From: Fimbriiglobus sp.
Lineage (GTDB): Bacteria; Planctomycetota; Planctomycetia; Gemmatales; Gemmataceae
Assembly: GCA_022841795.1 (NCBI GenBank)
Contig: JALHQU010000028.1
Coordinates: 1 to 52,045, forward strand
DNA length: 52,045 nucleotides
Direction of reading: 5' to 3'
The position numbers and the translations under genes were made by a program. Shown here one piece after another: positions 1 through 8,810 of the stretch (position 1 is its first letter; every line of letters begins with the position of its first letter). The notes beneath the pieces were generated by a model, which was not told where the DNA came from, ran no database searches, and worked only from the letters and a program-made list of their open reading frames with translations.

Positions 1-67
1 CGACACCTGAACCGGCCCCTCAACGCCCTCTCGCCGCCCGGAACCGGGCGGATAAGCTGCCTTCCCC

Positions 68-109
68 GCGCCACACTTCTCAACCGACGGGCGCCACACT
101 TCTCGACCG
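68..109. repeat. tandem 19-bp direct repeat
   Basis: Two copies of GCGCCACACTTCTCNACCG lie at 68-86 and 91-109, with a 23-bp period and one difference. They are about 100 bp upstream of the small ORF at 207. The short period and upstream position could fit a protein-binding site, but there is no direct evidence for that role. Confidence 0.45.
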
Positions 110-206
110 GAGTTTACAGCCGTGTTGCCGCACCCACGCCGCCCCGTCGACCGACCCGCACGACACCGAACTGACCCTCGTGAAATCGGGAACAGCGCGG
201 TTCTCG

Positions 207-344
207 ATGAACTGTGACTGGTGCAACCGACCGCTCGTGACCGGGGAGCCGGCGTGCGCGGTGTCCGTGTTCTTGGCCCCGGAGGACTACCACCCGTGGG
301 AGGACGAAAACCTCGACCCGGACCCCGTCCAGAGCTTGACCTGA
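207..344 (+). CDS. small Cys-containing protein, 45 aa
   Basis: This is an unrecognised 45-residue ORF starting ATG. It begins MNCDWCNRPL, giving a CxxC pair at residues 3 and 6, with a third Cys about eleven residues later (PACAV). The C-terminal half is acidic and rich in Asp, Glu and Pro. The start resembles half of a small zinc knuckle, but only three Cys are present. It lies 57 bp upstream of the DUF932 gene on the same strand and could be co-transcribed with it. No clear Shine-Dalgarno sequence precedes the ATG. The Cys spacing and balanced composition are the only arguments that it is real. Function unknown. Confidence 0.4.
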   Translation: MNCDWCNRPLVTGEPACAVSVFLAPEDYHPWEDENLDPDPVQSLT

Positions 345-401
345 AATTGACACCGGCCGGCGGGTGGCTACCCCGTCGGCCCTTTTTAACTACAGAGGAC
401 T

Positions 402-1343
402 ATGTCACATCAATTTGAATCAGGATTCTTCGTCCGTCAACCCGCCTGGCACCGGCTCGGCGTCCTTCTCGACCAGGCCCCGCACATCCGGGACGCCATC
501 ACACTAGCGGGCCTCGACTGGGAGGTGGAGACGGCCCCGCTCGTCACGGCCGCCGGGACCGCCGTCGACTCGCACCGCGTCGTGCGCCGCACGGCCGACG
601 GGAAAACCCTCGGAGTGGTCGGCACCGCCTACCGCCCGCTCCAGAACGCCCAGGCGTTCCGGTTCTTCGAGCCGTTCCTAGACGGCGGGCACTGCGAGCT
701 CGAGGCCGCCGGCTCGCTGAAGGGTGGAAAGCGGGTGTGGGTGCTGGCCCGCGTGAAGTCAGCCGAGGGTGAGGTCACGGGCGGGGACGCGGTCCGCGGG
801 TACTTCCTGCTCTCCAACGCGCACGACGGGAGCCAGGCGGTCCGCGCCCAGTTCACCAACGTCCGCGTGGTGTGCATGAACACCCTCACCCTCGCCGACC
901 GCCGGGCCGGGCTCGGGGTCGAGGACTGCCTCCGCGTCCGGCATACTGCCAACGTCGAGGCCGGCCTCCGGCTCGTCCAGCGGACCGTCGATATGGCCCA
1001 CCGCACGTTCTCGGCCACCCTCGCCGAGTACCGGCGGATGGCCGGGCGGCCGCTCGGCGTCGACGGGTTCGTGAAGTACGTGGCCGCCGTTTTCGATGTG
1101 CCCGCCGGCAGGGGCCTCGGGAAATTGCCCCAGGCGTTCGACGCCGTCCTTCGGGCGTACGACCACGGCCCGGGCGCCCGTCTGCCCGGCGTGTACGGCA
1201 CCTACTGGGGGGCGTACAACGCGGTGACCGACTGGGTCGACCACACCCGCGGGAAAGCCGGCGAGGACGCCCGCCTGGATTCGGCCTGGTTCGGTTCCGG
1301 CGCGCGGGTGAAGCGGAAGGCGTTCGAAATTGCTCTCGGTTGA
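402..1343 (+). CDS. DUF932 domain protein
   Basis: This 313-residue protein matches my memory of the DUF932 / TIGR03299 phage-plasmid-related family. Family-like features are the N-terminal QPAWHRLG segment, a central VVCMNTL motif with a conserved Cys-Met-Asn around residue 155-160, and a C-terminal region containing YGTYWGAYNAVTDW. Members are typically found on plasmids, phages and genomic islands, and their biochemical role is not established. The ATG at 402 is preceded by AGAGGA at short spacing. Length is normal for the family, and the protein looks cytoplasmic with no signal peptide. Its presence marks the left edge of the window as accessory DNA. Family assignment is fairly secure; function is unknown. 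Confidence 0.8.
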   Translation: MSHQFESGFFVRQPAWHRLGVLLDQAPHIRDAITLAGLDWEVETAPLVTAAGTAVDSHRVVRRTADGKTLGVVGTAYRPLQNAQAFRFFEPFLDGGHCELEAAGSLKGGKRVWVLARVKSAEGEVTGGDAVRGYFLLSNAHDGSQAVRAQFTNVRVVCMNTLTLADRRAGLGVEDCLRVRHTANVEAGLRLVQRTVDMAHRTFSATLAEYRRMAGRPLGVDGFVKYVAAVFDVPAGRGLGKLPQAFDAVLRAYDHGPGARLPGVYGTYWGAYNAVTDWVDHTRGKAGEDARLDSAWFGSGARVKRKAFEIALG

Positions 1344-1392
1344 CGCCGGGGGTAATTCGGGCCGGGGGCATTTCCCTCCGGCCCTCTTTGAC

Positions 1393-1449
1393 TCCCCGTC
1401 CCGATAGTCCCCCTCGGCCATGCGGTGTCGAGGACTATCGGGACGGGGA
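1393..1449. repeat. 18-bp perfect inverted repeat
   Basis: The arms at 1393-1410 (TCCCCGTCCCGATAGTCC) and 1432-1449 are perfectly complementary, with a 21-nt loop. It lies 50 bp after the DUF932 stop. The stem is strong enough to act as a transcription terminator, but no T-run follows, so a small intergenic palindromic repeat is equally likely. Confidence 0.7.
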
Positions 1450-1639
1450 TTTCCAGTCCCCGATTACACTCAATAACTCGTGGCACATTACCCCGGTCAG
1501 GTGACCTACGCGGCAATTGCAGTGGAGATCACCTCGCCTATCGTCGTGGGCCGTCGCGGAGATTGGTAACACCTCTCGGACTTCGATTTGGGTTTGAGTG
1601 TGCTCGTTGGCAGTCAGAGCTTTCTGTCACCACCTCCCG

Positions 1640-2005
1640 AGCGCGGACGCGGTACTCGATGTCATAAGGCCGGCCGGTTTCGAGTGCCGTACCCCACGCC
1701 GTCGCGGCGATTTCCCGGTCGTCGGGGTGGACCACGTCCAGCCAGGCGGTGAAACTCCCCTTCTGTTCTTCAGGTGTCTGCCCGGTGGCCCGCTCCCACC
1801 ACCGCTGAGTGGCCTCGAAGTCGCCGGCCCAATCTCCGGGCGACCACGACCAGACGGCCTGGTTCGACGCCTCGACGAGTGCGCGGTAACGGGCCTCGCT
1901 GCGACGGAGGGCGACCTCACTCCGCTGGTCACCGGGCTGGTCAGAGGCTCCGCTCCGGGCCGAGTCATGCGAGTTGCTCAAAGCCACCCCTGCTGATCGT
2001 ATCAC
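1640..2005 (-). pseudogene. truncated PAS-domain sensor fragment
   Basis: From a GTG at 2005 the minus strand encodes a PAS fold start. It has an RRSEARYRALVEAS helix, a WSW pocket strand, the SFTAWLDVVHPDDRE motif typical of PAS_3 domains, and GRPYDIEYRVRA. Similarity stops just after EYRVRA near position 1640. The PAC strand and any histidine kinase, GGDEF or further domains that normally follow are missing. The remaining 33 codons are unrelated sequence. This is most likely the 5' remnant of a multidomain PAS sensor kinase cut by a rearrangement. A short stand-alone PAS protein is possible but unlikely without the PAC end. Confidence 0.65.
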
Positions 2006-2328
2006 TGCGTACCGAACCGGTTGCGGTCGGCCGGAGTGAGGACATTTTACGGTGCGTGTGCGGGAAGCCGCGAGCGGGCGAGCTTTGGGATGACGTCTTT
2101 CGCCTCAACGGATCTGAATGCGGCCTCCCCCAAGACGACCCCGGCGTTCTGCTGGTGGGCGACCGCCACCCGGCGGGTGCCCGACACTCCGGAAGGTGGC
2201 CACATCACGTGGGGGTAATTCGACGTGCGACGACAAGGTGAAGCGGCAGGCCTACCGTGGTAGTGCTCGATACATCGGGTCAGTAAAATGATCGCCGGTT
2301 CACCCGGCACCGGCGCGCTGAGGTTCCG
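2006..2328. other. intergenic, no gene seen
   Basis: About 320 bp between the divergent PAS remnant and the DUF6602 gene. Only short overlapping open frames without recognisable content are present. It presumably holds the promoter of the rightward gene. Confidence 0.4.
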
Positions 2329-3135
2329 ATGGGCGAAGAACTTTCCGAGGGCGTCCTGGCGTTCTACGCGACGCAGGCCGATCTGATGCTTTCGCAGTAC
2401 GAGAACATCGAACGGCTCCTCGGAAAGACCCGCGACTACACCGCCCCGGGCACCTATTGCGAGACGCTGCTCCGGGACTTCCTCCAGCGCTACCTGCTCC
2501 GCGGGCACGTGGCGAACAAAGGGTTCATGTTCGGTAGGCGGGATGTGGGCGGCGAGACCAAGCACTGCCCAGAGATTGACATCCTTATCCACGACAATTA
2601 CTCGTTCCGGCCGATACTTCAGATCGACGACTTCGTGATCGTAAAGCCAAACGCGGCGCGTGGGATCATTCAGGTCAAGCGGCACCTGAATGCGGAAGAG
2701 CTTCGCTCAGGGATCAGGAACGTCCTGGACGCCTCTTTGCACTACGAAGCTTGCAAAGAGTACCCGATGCCGACGCCCGGATTTTGCTCTGCGATCGTGT
2801 TCTTCAAGGAGAGAAGTGAGCGGCAGGACGGTCGCCCCCCGGAGACGTACGAGAACGCCATCAGGGAGCTTCTCGCTGCGCCGGAGGTGTGGGATCACGC
2901 ACCGCTCTTTATCGGGAGCCTGCATGGGCACTTCTGGCTCCGCGCCAACTTCAACATTAATTCACTGCACTACAACTGCTGGAAGTCGGATCACGGAGGG
3001 GGGAAGAACATCGCGCTCCAGGTGCTGCTCCGACAGCTCATTACCAGGATGTTTCACTCCCCCACGAGCATGGAACTCTCCCTGCCAGACATTTTTAGGG
3101 GCGAACCGCTTGCTAGGATCGAGCTTACGAAGTAG
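2329..3135 (+). CDS. DUF6602 nuclease-like protein
   Basis: This 268-residue protein resembles the DUF6602 family. The N-terminal half is helical. It is followed by CPEIDILIHD at residues 84-93 and GIIQVKRHL at about 112-120. That spacing (E-x-D, then a hydrophobic strand ending Q-V-K) is the PD-(D/E)XK nuclease pattern, with Glu86/Asp88 and the Lys of QVK as candidate catalytic residues. This suggests a restriction-like or DNA-repair-like nuclease fold; I infer rather than know nuclease activity. The start ATG has GAGG about six bases upstream. No methylase or helicase partner lies beside it. An intact IS4-family element lies 99 bp downstream. Cytoplasmic, no signal sequence. Confidence 0.7.
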   Translation: MGEELSEGVLAFYATQADLMLSQYENIERLLGKTRDYTAPGTYCETLLRDFLQRYLLRGHVANKGFMFGRRDVGGETKHCPEIDILIHDNYSFRPILQIDDFVIVKPNAARGIIQVKRHLNAEELRSGIRNVLDASLHYEACKEYPMPTPGFCSAIVFFKERSERQDGRPPETYENAIRELLAAPEVWDHAPLFIGSLHGHFWLRANFNINSLHYNCWKSDHGGGKNIALQVLLRQLITRMFHSPTSMELSLPDIFRGEPLARIELTK

Positions 3136-3223
3136 TCGGCCATGGTCTGGTCGACTCACCTTCACCCACCTACTTCGGTCACCTCGACATGCGCCTGCAA
3201 CGCGATGCCGCTTGCACTCTCCG

Positions 3224-3234
3224 GTCCGCCCGAC
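3224..3234. repeat. 11-bp target-site duplication, left copy
   Basis: GTCCGCCCGAC directly abuts the left end of the IS4-family element. The identical right copy is at 4748-4758. Together they define the element's exact ends. Confidence 0.92.
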
Positions 3235-4747
3235 GAATGGCGCTAGCTTAAAAGTACTTCGCCCGATTCTGTGGCAGTTTGGTGGTGGCTCGCGGGATCA
3301 TCAGGCGTTGGTCCTGCCTGGCCCTGCGCTTGTGCGCCCGCGGTTCCCATCGGCCCGGCCGGTGGCCGACGCGGTGGTAGGCGACCGTCCTCAGCAAGGC
3401 GTCGATCAGCCGCCCGCGCTCCTCCGGTCGCGCCGCTTCGATCTTCGGGGCGAACGCCGTGACCGCCTGCTTGGCCCCCTTGAAGCTGATCTGTCGCGGC
3501 TCGACTGCGCTCCGGGCGGCCGCCTGGGCCATGACCGTGCGGAGCAGGTTGTACGCCAGCAGGTGCGCCCAGATCTCCTTGCCCACCATCTCCGGGCTTT
3601 TACACCGCAACACGTCCATCTTCATCACCGACTTGATCGATCGGAGGTCGAGCGCCCCCTGCCACCGCCGCTCGTACAGGTCGCCGATCTGCCCGCCGTC
3701 GACCGACTCGTCCAGGATCGTCGTGACCACCCGGAACTGGTCGACTCGGTTGTCCTTGGCACGGGCATCGACGGCCACCCGCCGGATGGTCTGACTCTTG
3801 GGGTACGTGCGGTATTGCTCGCTACTCATGCCCCGCGGCTTGTTCGGCCGCGGCCAGACGATGAGGTCGCCTTCGGGCCCGCTCTGCACCGTCCGTGTGC
3901 CCACCCGCTCCGCTTGCTCGCGCGCCACCACGTCGACACCCAACCCGCGCAACTCCCAGATCAGGAAGTAGTTGTCGAACAGCGCGTCGGCGACGACCAC
4001 ATCCCCGGGTGACAACGAGCCGTACATCTGCCGTAACAGGGTGGTCTCGCCGGTGCCCTTGCCGGCGTACGGGGCGAGGGCCAGATCATGACAGGCACCG
4101 CTGGCCAGCGACAGAAGCACCGTGAGCCTGGCCAGTGGAAAACCGAGCCCCGGCCGCTGGTTGTACACCTGCGGGTAGGCCGCCTGATTCTCGGCGGTGT
4201 CGGGCATGGAGACGTGCGAACCGTCGGCGACGAACACGTCCCGGCCGCGCCACTTCCAGGCCGGCGGGAGGCCCTCCTGGAGCTGCTCCGCGGTGCGCCT
4301 GGCCAGGGCGCGGAGCACGCCGGTGGGCAGGCGCTTGCGGGCGTTGCAGTAGCTGGCGGCGTTAGGCGAGCAAGGCCCCAGGCCGGAGGCGGCGCGGTGG
4401 GCGAGGACGCGGGAGACGGCGTCGCGGCAGGAGTGGTCGTCGCTGAGCACCTGCGAGAGGAAGCCCCAGATGGTGGTGACGGGGTTGAACAGGCGGTCGC
4501 GGTACTCGACGTGGTGTTCGCCGAGGACCTGCACGATGCTCGCCTCGGTCAGGACGTCCGTGAACGGCAGCCCCTGGCTGCTCGCGAAGCGGGCACGAAC
4601 CGTTTCCACACTGGTCATCAATCGCCTTCGGTATGTCGGACCTGGGGAATCCGCCCTGGGTCGGCGGAGAACCTGGCTGCCGCGCCACCGGGCAGACCAT
4701 TCTTCGCAGGCCAGCCGCTGAAGGAAACGCTTATGCTAGCGCCATTC
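3235..4747 (-). mobile_element. complete IS4-family insertion sequence, 1513 bp
   Basis: Left end GAATGGCGCTAGCTTAA at 3235 and the inverted right end reading GAATGGCGCTAGCATAA from 4747 match at 16 of 17 bases. Both ends are flanked by a perfect 11-bp direct repeat GTCCGCCCGAC (3224-3234 and 4748-4758). Element size, terminal repeats, one full-length transposase gene and an 11-bp target duplication all fit the IS4 family. The perfect duplication argues for a recent insertion into the spacer between the DUF6602 gene and the esterase gene. Confidence 0.92.
3248..4621 (-). CDS. IS4-family transposase
   Basis: A 457-residue DDE transposase filling the IS4-family element. The catalytic pattern is visible in order: FVADGSHVSMP (first Asp, near residue 130), VVADALFDNYF (second Asp, near 210), and YERRWQGALDLRSIKSVMKM near 325-345 (the Glu and YREK-like signature of IS4 transposases). 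Length is normal and no frameshift is present, so the enzyme looks active. The gene begins about 125 bp inside one terminal repeat and ends 13 bp from the other. It would catalyse cut-and-paste movement of its own element. Confidence 0.92.
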   Translation of the reverse strand: MMTSVETVRARFASSQGLPFTDVLTEASIVQVLGEHHVEYRDRLFNPVTTIWGFLSQVLSDDHSCRDAVSRVLAHRAASGLGPCSPNAASYCNARKRLPTGVLRALARRTAEQLQEGLPPAWKWRGRDVFVADGSHVSMPDTAENQAAYPQVYNQRPGLGFPLARLTVLLSLASGACHDLALAPYAGKGTGETTLLRQMYGSLSPGDVVVADALFDNYFLIWELRGLGVDVVAREQAERVGTRTVQSGPEGDLIVWPRPNKPRGMSSEQYRTYPKSQTIRRVAVDARAKDNRVDQFRVVTTILDESVDGGQIGDLYERRWQGALDLRSIKSVMKMDVLRCKSPEMVGKEIWAHLLAYNLLRTVMAQAAARSAVEPRQISFKGAKQAVTAFAPKIEAARPEERGRLIDALLRTVAYHRVGHRPGRWEPRAHKRRARQDQRLMIPRATTKLPQNRAKYF

Positions 4748-4857
4748 GTCCGCCCGACCTCGGCCGCGGTGACAGGAGAGCGCAACCACAATCTCGGACT
4801 TGGCGATACCCAGGGGAGTTGGCCAAGCCCACGCCCTCGGCCGATTCGAACGACCGT

Positions 4858-7455
4858 CTATTTCGCCTTTTGGACCGTCAACTTCCGGCTGTAAATCGTT
4901 GTGCCGTGTGCGATGAAGAGCACACTGTGGTCCGGGCCGCCGAGGACGCACGTCGTCAGCGGTTGGTCGCCGTTGACCTTCGGCAGCACCCCGCACGGGC
5001 GGCCGGTCGGGTCGAAGACCTGCACCCCCACCCGGCTGGTCACGTAGAAGCGGCCGGCCTTGTCCACGGCCATACCGTCCCCCTGGGCGTTCTGCACGTA
5101 GGGCGGCGGCTCGTTGAACTTGAACTCGCCCTTCGGGTCGATCGGCAGCCGCATCGGCATCGTCGGCATCTTGGCGTCGAGCACCCCCTCCTTGTTCACC
5201 CGGAACGTCCAGGTGTGAGTCCCGCCGTAGTCGGACACGGCCAGCGTGCCGCCGTCGTTCGACAGGGCGATGCCGTTCGGCGCGTTAATGCCGGTGTCCA
5301 TCACCTTGACCGCGCCGGTCTTCGGGTCGATCCGCGTCACCTGCTTGGCCGCCGTCTCGGTGATCAGGATGAACCCGTCCTTCGTCACGGCAAGGTCGTT
5401 CGGCTTGACCCCCTCCGCGACGACCTTCACCTCCCCGCTGCCGGGGTCGATGGCGATGACGCGGCCCTTCGCCCCCTGGCAGCCGTACAGCACCGACTCG
5501 TCCGGGCTGAACTTCAGGCCGCTCACTGCCTCCTTGCAGACTTCCTTCCGCTTGCCGTCCGTGCCGATGCGGACGACCGACGCGGCCTTCATGTCGCAGA
5601 AGTACACGTTGCCGGCCTTGTCGGCGCACAGGGCGTCGGCGAAGCCGAGGTCCTTCGCGACCACCTCCCACGACTGATCGCGGACCAGCAGGTGGAGGAG
5701 CGTGAGGTCGCCGCCGAGGTCGCCGCGGGTGTCGAGCACCGGGGTGAACTTGTCCGTCCGCCACAGCCACTTCATGGCGTCCGGGAACTTCGACCCGCCG
5801 AAGTCGGCGTTGTGGGCGTAGCCTTCCGCCCAGTCGAACCGCACGTCGTAACCCATGTACTTCAACGCGGAGGCCATCTGCTGGTTCGCCCACGGCCAGT
5901 TTCCGAAGGCGTTGTCGAGGTCGCCGCTGGTGTCGGCCATGTAAACGCGGATCGGCTTGGGCTCGGCCTTGCGGACCAACGACGGGTACACGTTCCCGCC
6001 CCGCAGGTTGGTGAAGCTCCCCACGCTCGAGTACACCTTGCGGAAGAAGTCGGTCCGCTCCCACGCCGCGGTGAAGGCGCAGATCCCGCCGGAGCTGGAC
6101 CCGCCGATGGCGTGCATCTCGGGGTCGTCGGAGATCGTGTACTTCTTCCGAACTTCGGGGATGACCTCCTCGATCAGGAACCGGGCGTAGCGGTCGCCCA
6201 GGCTGTCGTATTCGAACCCGCGGTTGGAGTGCTGCCCGTTCTGCCGGGGCTTGTCCTTGTCGTGTCCGGGGTTGACGAACACGGCGATCGTCGGCGGCAT
6301 GTCGCCCTTCGCGATCAGGTTGTCGAACACCACCGGCACCCGCCACCGGCCCTTGTCGCCCTTCATGCCTTCGCCGTCCTGGAACACCATCAGCGCCGCC
6401 GGCTTCTCGGCCTTGTACTTGGCCGGCACGTAGACCGACCAGTCGCGGGTGGTGTTCGGGAAGATCTTCGACTCGAACGCCGGCATCTGCACCACGGTTC
6501 CCTTCGGCACGTCGTCCTTCGCGATGGCGTCCGGGTGCGGCTTCCACTCCGGCTTGGTCTCGGCGTGCGGGAGTTTCGTGCTCTCGGCCTTCTCGTCCCA
6601 CAGCCACCGGAGCGCGTCCGGCAACCGCTCGCCGCCCCACTTGCCGCTGTGCCCGCCGTCGGTCATCTCCAGCTTGTACTTGTACCCGGCGAACTGCAGG
6701 GCCGTCGCGAGGTCCTGGTTGCTGAGCGGCCAGTTGCCGTGCAGGTTGTTCAGGTCGTCCTTGCCGTCTTGCAGGTACACCTTGATGGCCTTCGGCTTGG
6801 CCTTCGTCTTCCGCACCAGGCCGGGGTATGCCCAGCCGCCGCGGATGTTGGTGAAGCTGCCGATGTGGCTCATCACCAGCCCGAACTGGTCCGGCTTCTC
6901 CCACGCGGCCGTGAACGCGCAGATGCCGCCCGAGGAGATGCCGCACACCGCCCGCTTGGCCGGGTCCTTGGTCACGTTGAGCCCCTTGAGGGCCACCGGC
7001 AGGAACTCGTCCACGAGGAAGGTGGCGTACCGGCCGTCCGGGGTGTCGTACTCGAACGACCGGGTGCTGCGGCCCTGGGCGCCGGGCATGGTGGCCGGCA
7101 CGGTGCCGGGATCGACGAACACGGCGATGGTGACCGGCATCGCCTTCTGGTGGATGAGGTTGTCGAACACGACAGGCACCCGGAAGTCGCCCTTGGGGTT
7201 CGCGTACCCGCCGCCGTCCAAGAACACCATCAGCGCGGCCGGCTCGTCCGCCTTGTACTGGGCCGGGACGTAGACGCTGTAGTTGCGGGTCGTCCCAGGG
7301 TAGACCTTGCTGTCGGCGAACTGCCCCGAGGTGACCTTCCCCTGCGGCACGTCGGGCTGAACGACCCGGTCGGGGTGGTCCTCGGCCGGGGCCCGAGTTT
7401 GCGAGACGACCAGCAGCAGAGCGAACGCGATGGAACCGCGGGTGAGGAGGGTCAT
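4858..7455 (-). CDS. secreted double esterase fused to SMP-30-type propeller
   Basis: An 865-residue exported protein. I start it at the ATG at 7455, which begins MTLLTRGSIAFALLLVV, a clear signal peptide, with GGGAG upstream; the open frame extends further but has no signal. Domain 1 (residues ~35-310) is an alpha/beta hydrolase of the enterochelin-esterase/esterase-D type with nucleophile motif GISSGG (~173) and His in GGHSGKW. Domain 2 (~330-580) is a paralogous copy with GGSSSGG (~453) and YAHNADFGG. Domain 3 (from ~588) resembles an SMP-30/gluconolactonase propeller (FADALCADKAGNVYFCDM). The two esterase copies share closely spaced motifs such as GSFTN(I/L)RGG, so they arose by internal duplication. 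Likely periplasmic hydrolysis of a carbohydrate ester or lactone; substrate unknown. Confidence 0.85.
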   Translation of the reverse strand: MTLLTRGSIAFALLLVVSQTRAPAEDHPDRVVQPDVPQGKVTSGQFADSKVYPGTTRNYSVYVPAQYKADEPAALMVFLDGGGYANPKGDFRVPVVFDNLIHQKAMPVTIAVFVDPGTVPATMPGAQGRSTRSFEYDTPDGRYATFLVDEFLPVALKGLNVTKDPAKRAVCGISSGGICAFTAAWEKPDQFGLVMSHIGSFTNIRGGWAYPGLVRKTKAKPKAIKVYLQDGKDDLNNLHGNWPLSNQDLATALQFAGYKYKLEMTDGGHSGKWGGERLPDALRWLWDEKAESTKLPHAETKPEWKPHPDAIAKDDVPKGTVVQMPAFESKIFPNTTRDWSVYVPAKYKAEKPAALMVFQDGEGMKGDKGRWRVPVVFDNLIAKGDMPPTIAVFVNPGHDKDKPRQNGQHSNRGFEYDSLGDRYARFLIEEVIPEVRKKYTISDDPEMHAIGGSSSGGICAFTAAWERTDFFRKVYSSVGSFTNLRGGNVYPSLVRKAEPKPIRVYMADTSGDLDNAFGNWPWANQQMASALKYMGYDVRFDWAEGYAHNADFGGSKFPDAMKWLWRTDKFTPVLDTRGDLGGDLTLLHLLVRDQSWEVVAKDLGFADALCADKAGNVYFCDMKAASVVRIGTDGKRKEVCKEAVSGLKFSPDESVLYGCQGAKGRVIAIDPGSGEVKVVAEGVKPNDLAVTKDGFILITETAAKQVTRIDPKTGAVKVMDTGINAPNGIALSNDGGTLAVSDYGGTHTWTFRVNKEGVLDAKMPTMPMRLPIDPKGEFKFNEPPPYVQNAQGDGMAVDKAGRFYVTSRVGVQVFDPTGRPCGVLPKVNGDQPLTTCVLGGPDHSVLFIAHGTTIYSRKLTVQKAK

Positions 7456-8274
7456 CAACGGACTCCCGGGGGGTGTCGGGCCGGACGTTGGGCTTGCTTT
7501 AGCAGGTTTGCGACACGCAGCCACAGGGTCGGTGTGCCGGCCGGCCGAAGGACAATGGTGAGCGTCGGTCCGACACGCTTGCTCAGTTGCCTCAAACGTC
7601 GATGTCGGCCGTTGAGCCGGCGGCACTCGGGCGGTAGCGTGCGGGCCGTGTCGATCTCCGACCCCGCCCTTCGTCCGGAAGTGGAGGTGCACGACGCCGA
7701 ACGTGGCGCCAGCGCCAGCAGGAGGGTTCGGCGTGTCGGACCGGAGCAGGTTAGGTAGGTGGCGTATCCGCAGGCTCCGATCCGGGTTTGCGTGTTTAGT
7801 CCACAGCGGTTAGACTCCCCCGACACGGCTCGCGCCCCCGGCCAGTGCCGCCGCGCCGACTCGGCCGGACAGCGACCGACCGCCGCCTGATTCGCCGCCC
7901 GACAGGTACATGCCGCGCACACTCATTGGGCCGGCTGCCGACGGCGGCCCCGCCGCACCCCGGCCTCGGGACCCCCGGACGGCGTCGACGCCCCCCGGAA
8001 CCGGGTCGCTCATGCGAAACCGGTCCGACGTGGGGCCGGGTTTTCTTCGGCCGCATCCTCCCGCGACCTCGCGTCCGAACAGCCGAGCCGTCGGACGCCC
8101 CGACCCGGCGGCGAGCGGGCCCACGACCATCCCCCGCAGATTCCGTGTCACACTTTCGCCGGAACCGGAGGTAGGAGATGACACCCGAGGATGATTTCGT
8201 CGACCGCGACGAGTCGTGCGACTGACGCCCCGCCGCCCCCGACCTTCACCACACCACCCTTTCAGGAGCAAGAC
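7456..8274. other. long divergent intergenic region
   Basis: About 820 bp separate two divergently transcribed genes. I see no convincing coding region on either strand; the open frames are short and compositionally skewed. It should contain both promoters. No RNA gene or strong palindrome was recognised. Confidence 0.4.
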
Positions 8275-8658
8275 GTGCCTCGTCCGACCCGCTGGCTTCC
8301 CGCCGTGATCCTCTTGACCCTAACGGCGTGCTCCTCCCGGAATCCGCTCAACCGCCAGAACTTCGGCAAAATCTTTCAGACGATCCGGACGCAGGGGGTG
8401 ATGGAGTTGAGCGAGGTCGAGCACATCCTCGGCGGGCCGGGGGCCGTCGTCCCGGACCCGTGGGGCGACCCGTTCACTGAGTTCAGCTCGTTCGCGGATG
8501 ACCTGAATGGCCGCTACCGCGACACCTATCAAAAGTTCCGCAAGCAGGTGCCGATGAAACTGACCCCCGGCCCGGTCCGCGACAGGAACGGGATGGACGT
8601 CGTGATGGTGGTCGAGGCCGGGCCCGGGGAGGCCGGTGAGGTGCCGCGGTGGCTCTGA
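8275..8658 (+). CDS. small lipoprotein, unknown function
   Basis: A 127-residue protein starting at GTG 8275, chosen because CAGGAGCAAGAC precedes it and the translation then gives a lipoprotein signal (RPTRWLPAVILLTLTACSS) with lipobox LTAC. The rest contains a short segment around VMELSEVEHILGGPGAV, which resembles planctomycete proteins in which a helix precedes an outer-membrane-assembly-factor-like GxPG turn. That resemblance is weak. The C-terminus ends in a possible strand pair. Probably anchored in a membrane facing the periplasm. No partner gene is adjacent; downstream is mobile-element debris. Function unknown. Confidence 0.75.
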   Translation: MPRPTRWLPAVILLTLTACSSRNPLNRQNFGKIFQTIRTQGVMELSEVEHILGGPGAVVPDPWGDPFTEFSSFADDLNGRYRDTYQKFRKQVPMKLTPGPVRDRNGMDVVMVVEAGPGEAGEVPRWL

Positions 8659-8685
8659 TCTTCCCAACGGAAAGTGGACAGTGTG

Positions 8686-8784
8686 TTAGCGGTCGCTCCG
8701 GTTGTGCGTCCGCTCGAACTCGTCTGGGGTGAGGTACTCCAGGGTCGAGTGCCGACGGACGCGGTTGTACAACTCGGCCACACA
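8686..8784 (-). pseudogene. IS3-family OrfB C-terminal remnant
   Basis: The minus strand encodes VAELYNRVRRHSTLEYLTPD followed by EFER and a stop at 8686. The NRVRRHSTL-Y-(S/T)P-EFE pattern is the hallmark end of IS3-family OrfB integrases. Everything upstream of this tail is missing at this locus. An IS3 copy lacking its C-terminal half lies on the same strand at 35440-36062, so the two pieces may be parts of one original element. Confidence 0.75.
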
Positions 8785-8810
8785 AGACCCATATCAGCGA
8801 CCGCCGCGAG

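Noticed and set aside
4633-7758. A 1041-codon plus-strand open frame opposite the esterase fusion
   Set aside because: It is antisense to a gene with clear domains and a signal peptide; its translation is His/Arg/Val/Leu-biased low-complexity sequence, as expected for antisense frames in GC-rich DNA.
7810-8271. Open frames in the 820-bp gap between the esterase and lipoprotein genes
   Set aside because: Gly/Arg-rich or Pro/Arg-rich, mutually overlapping, no ribosome site and no homology recognised.
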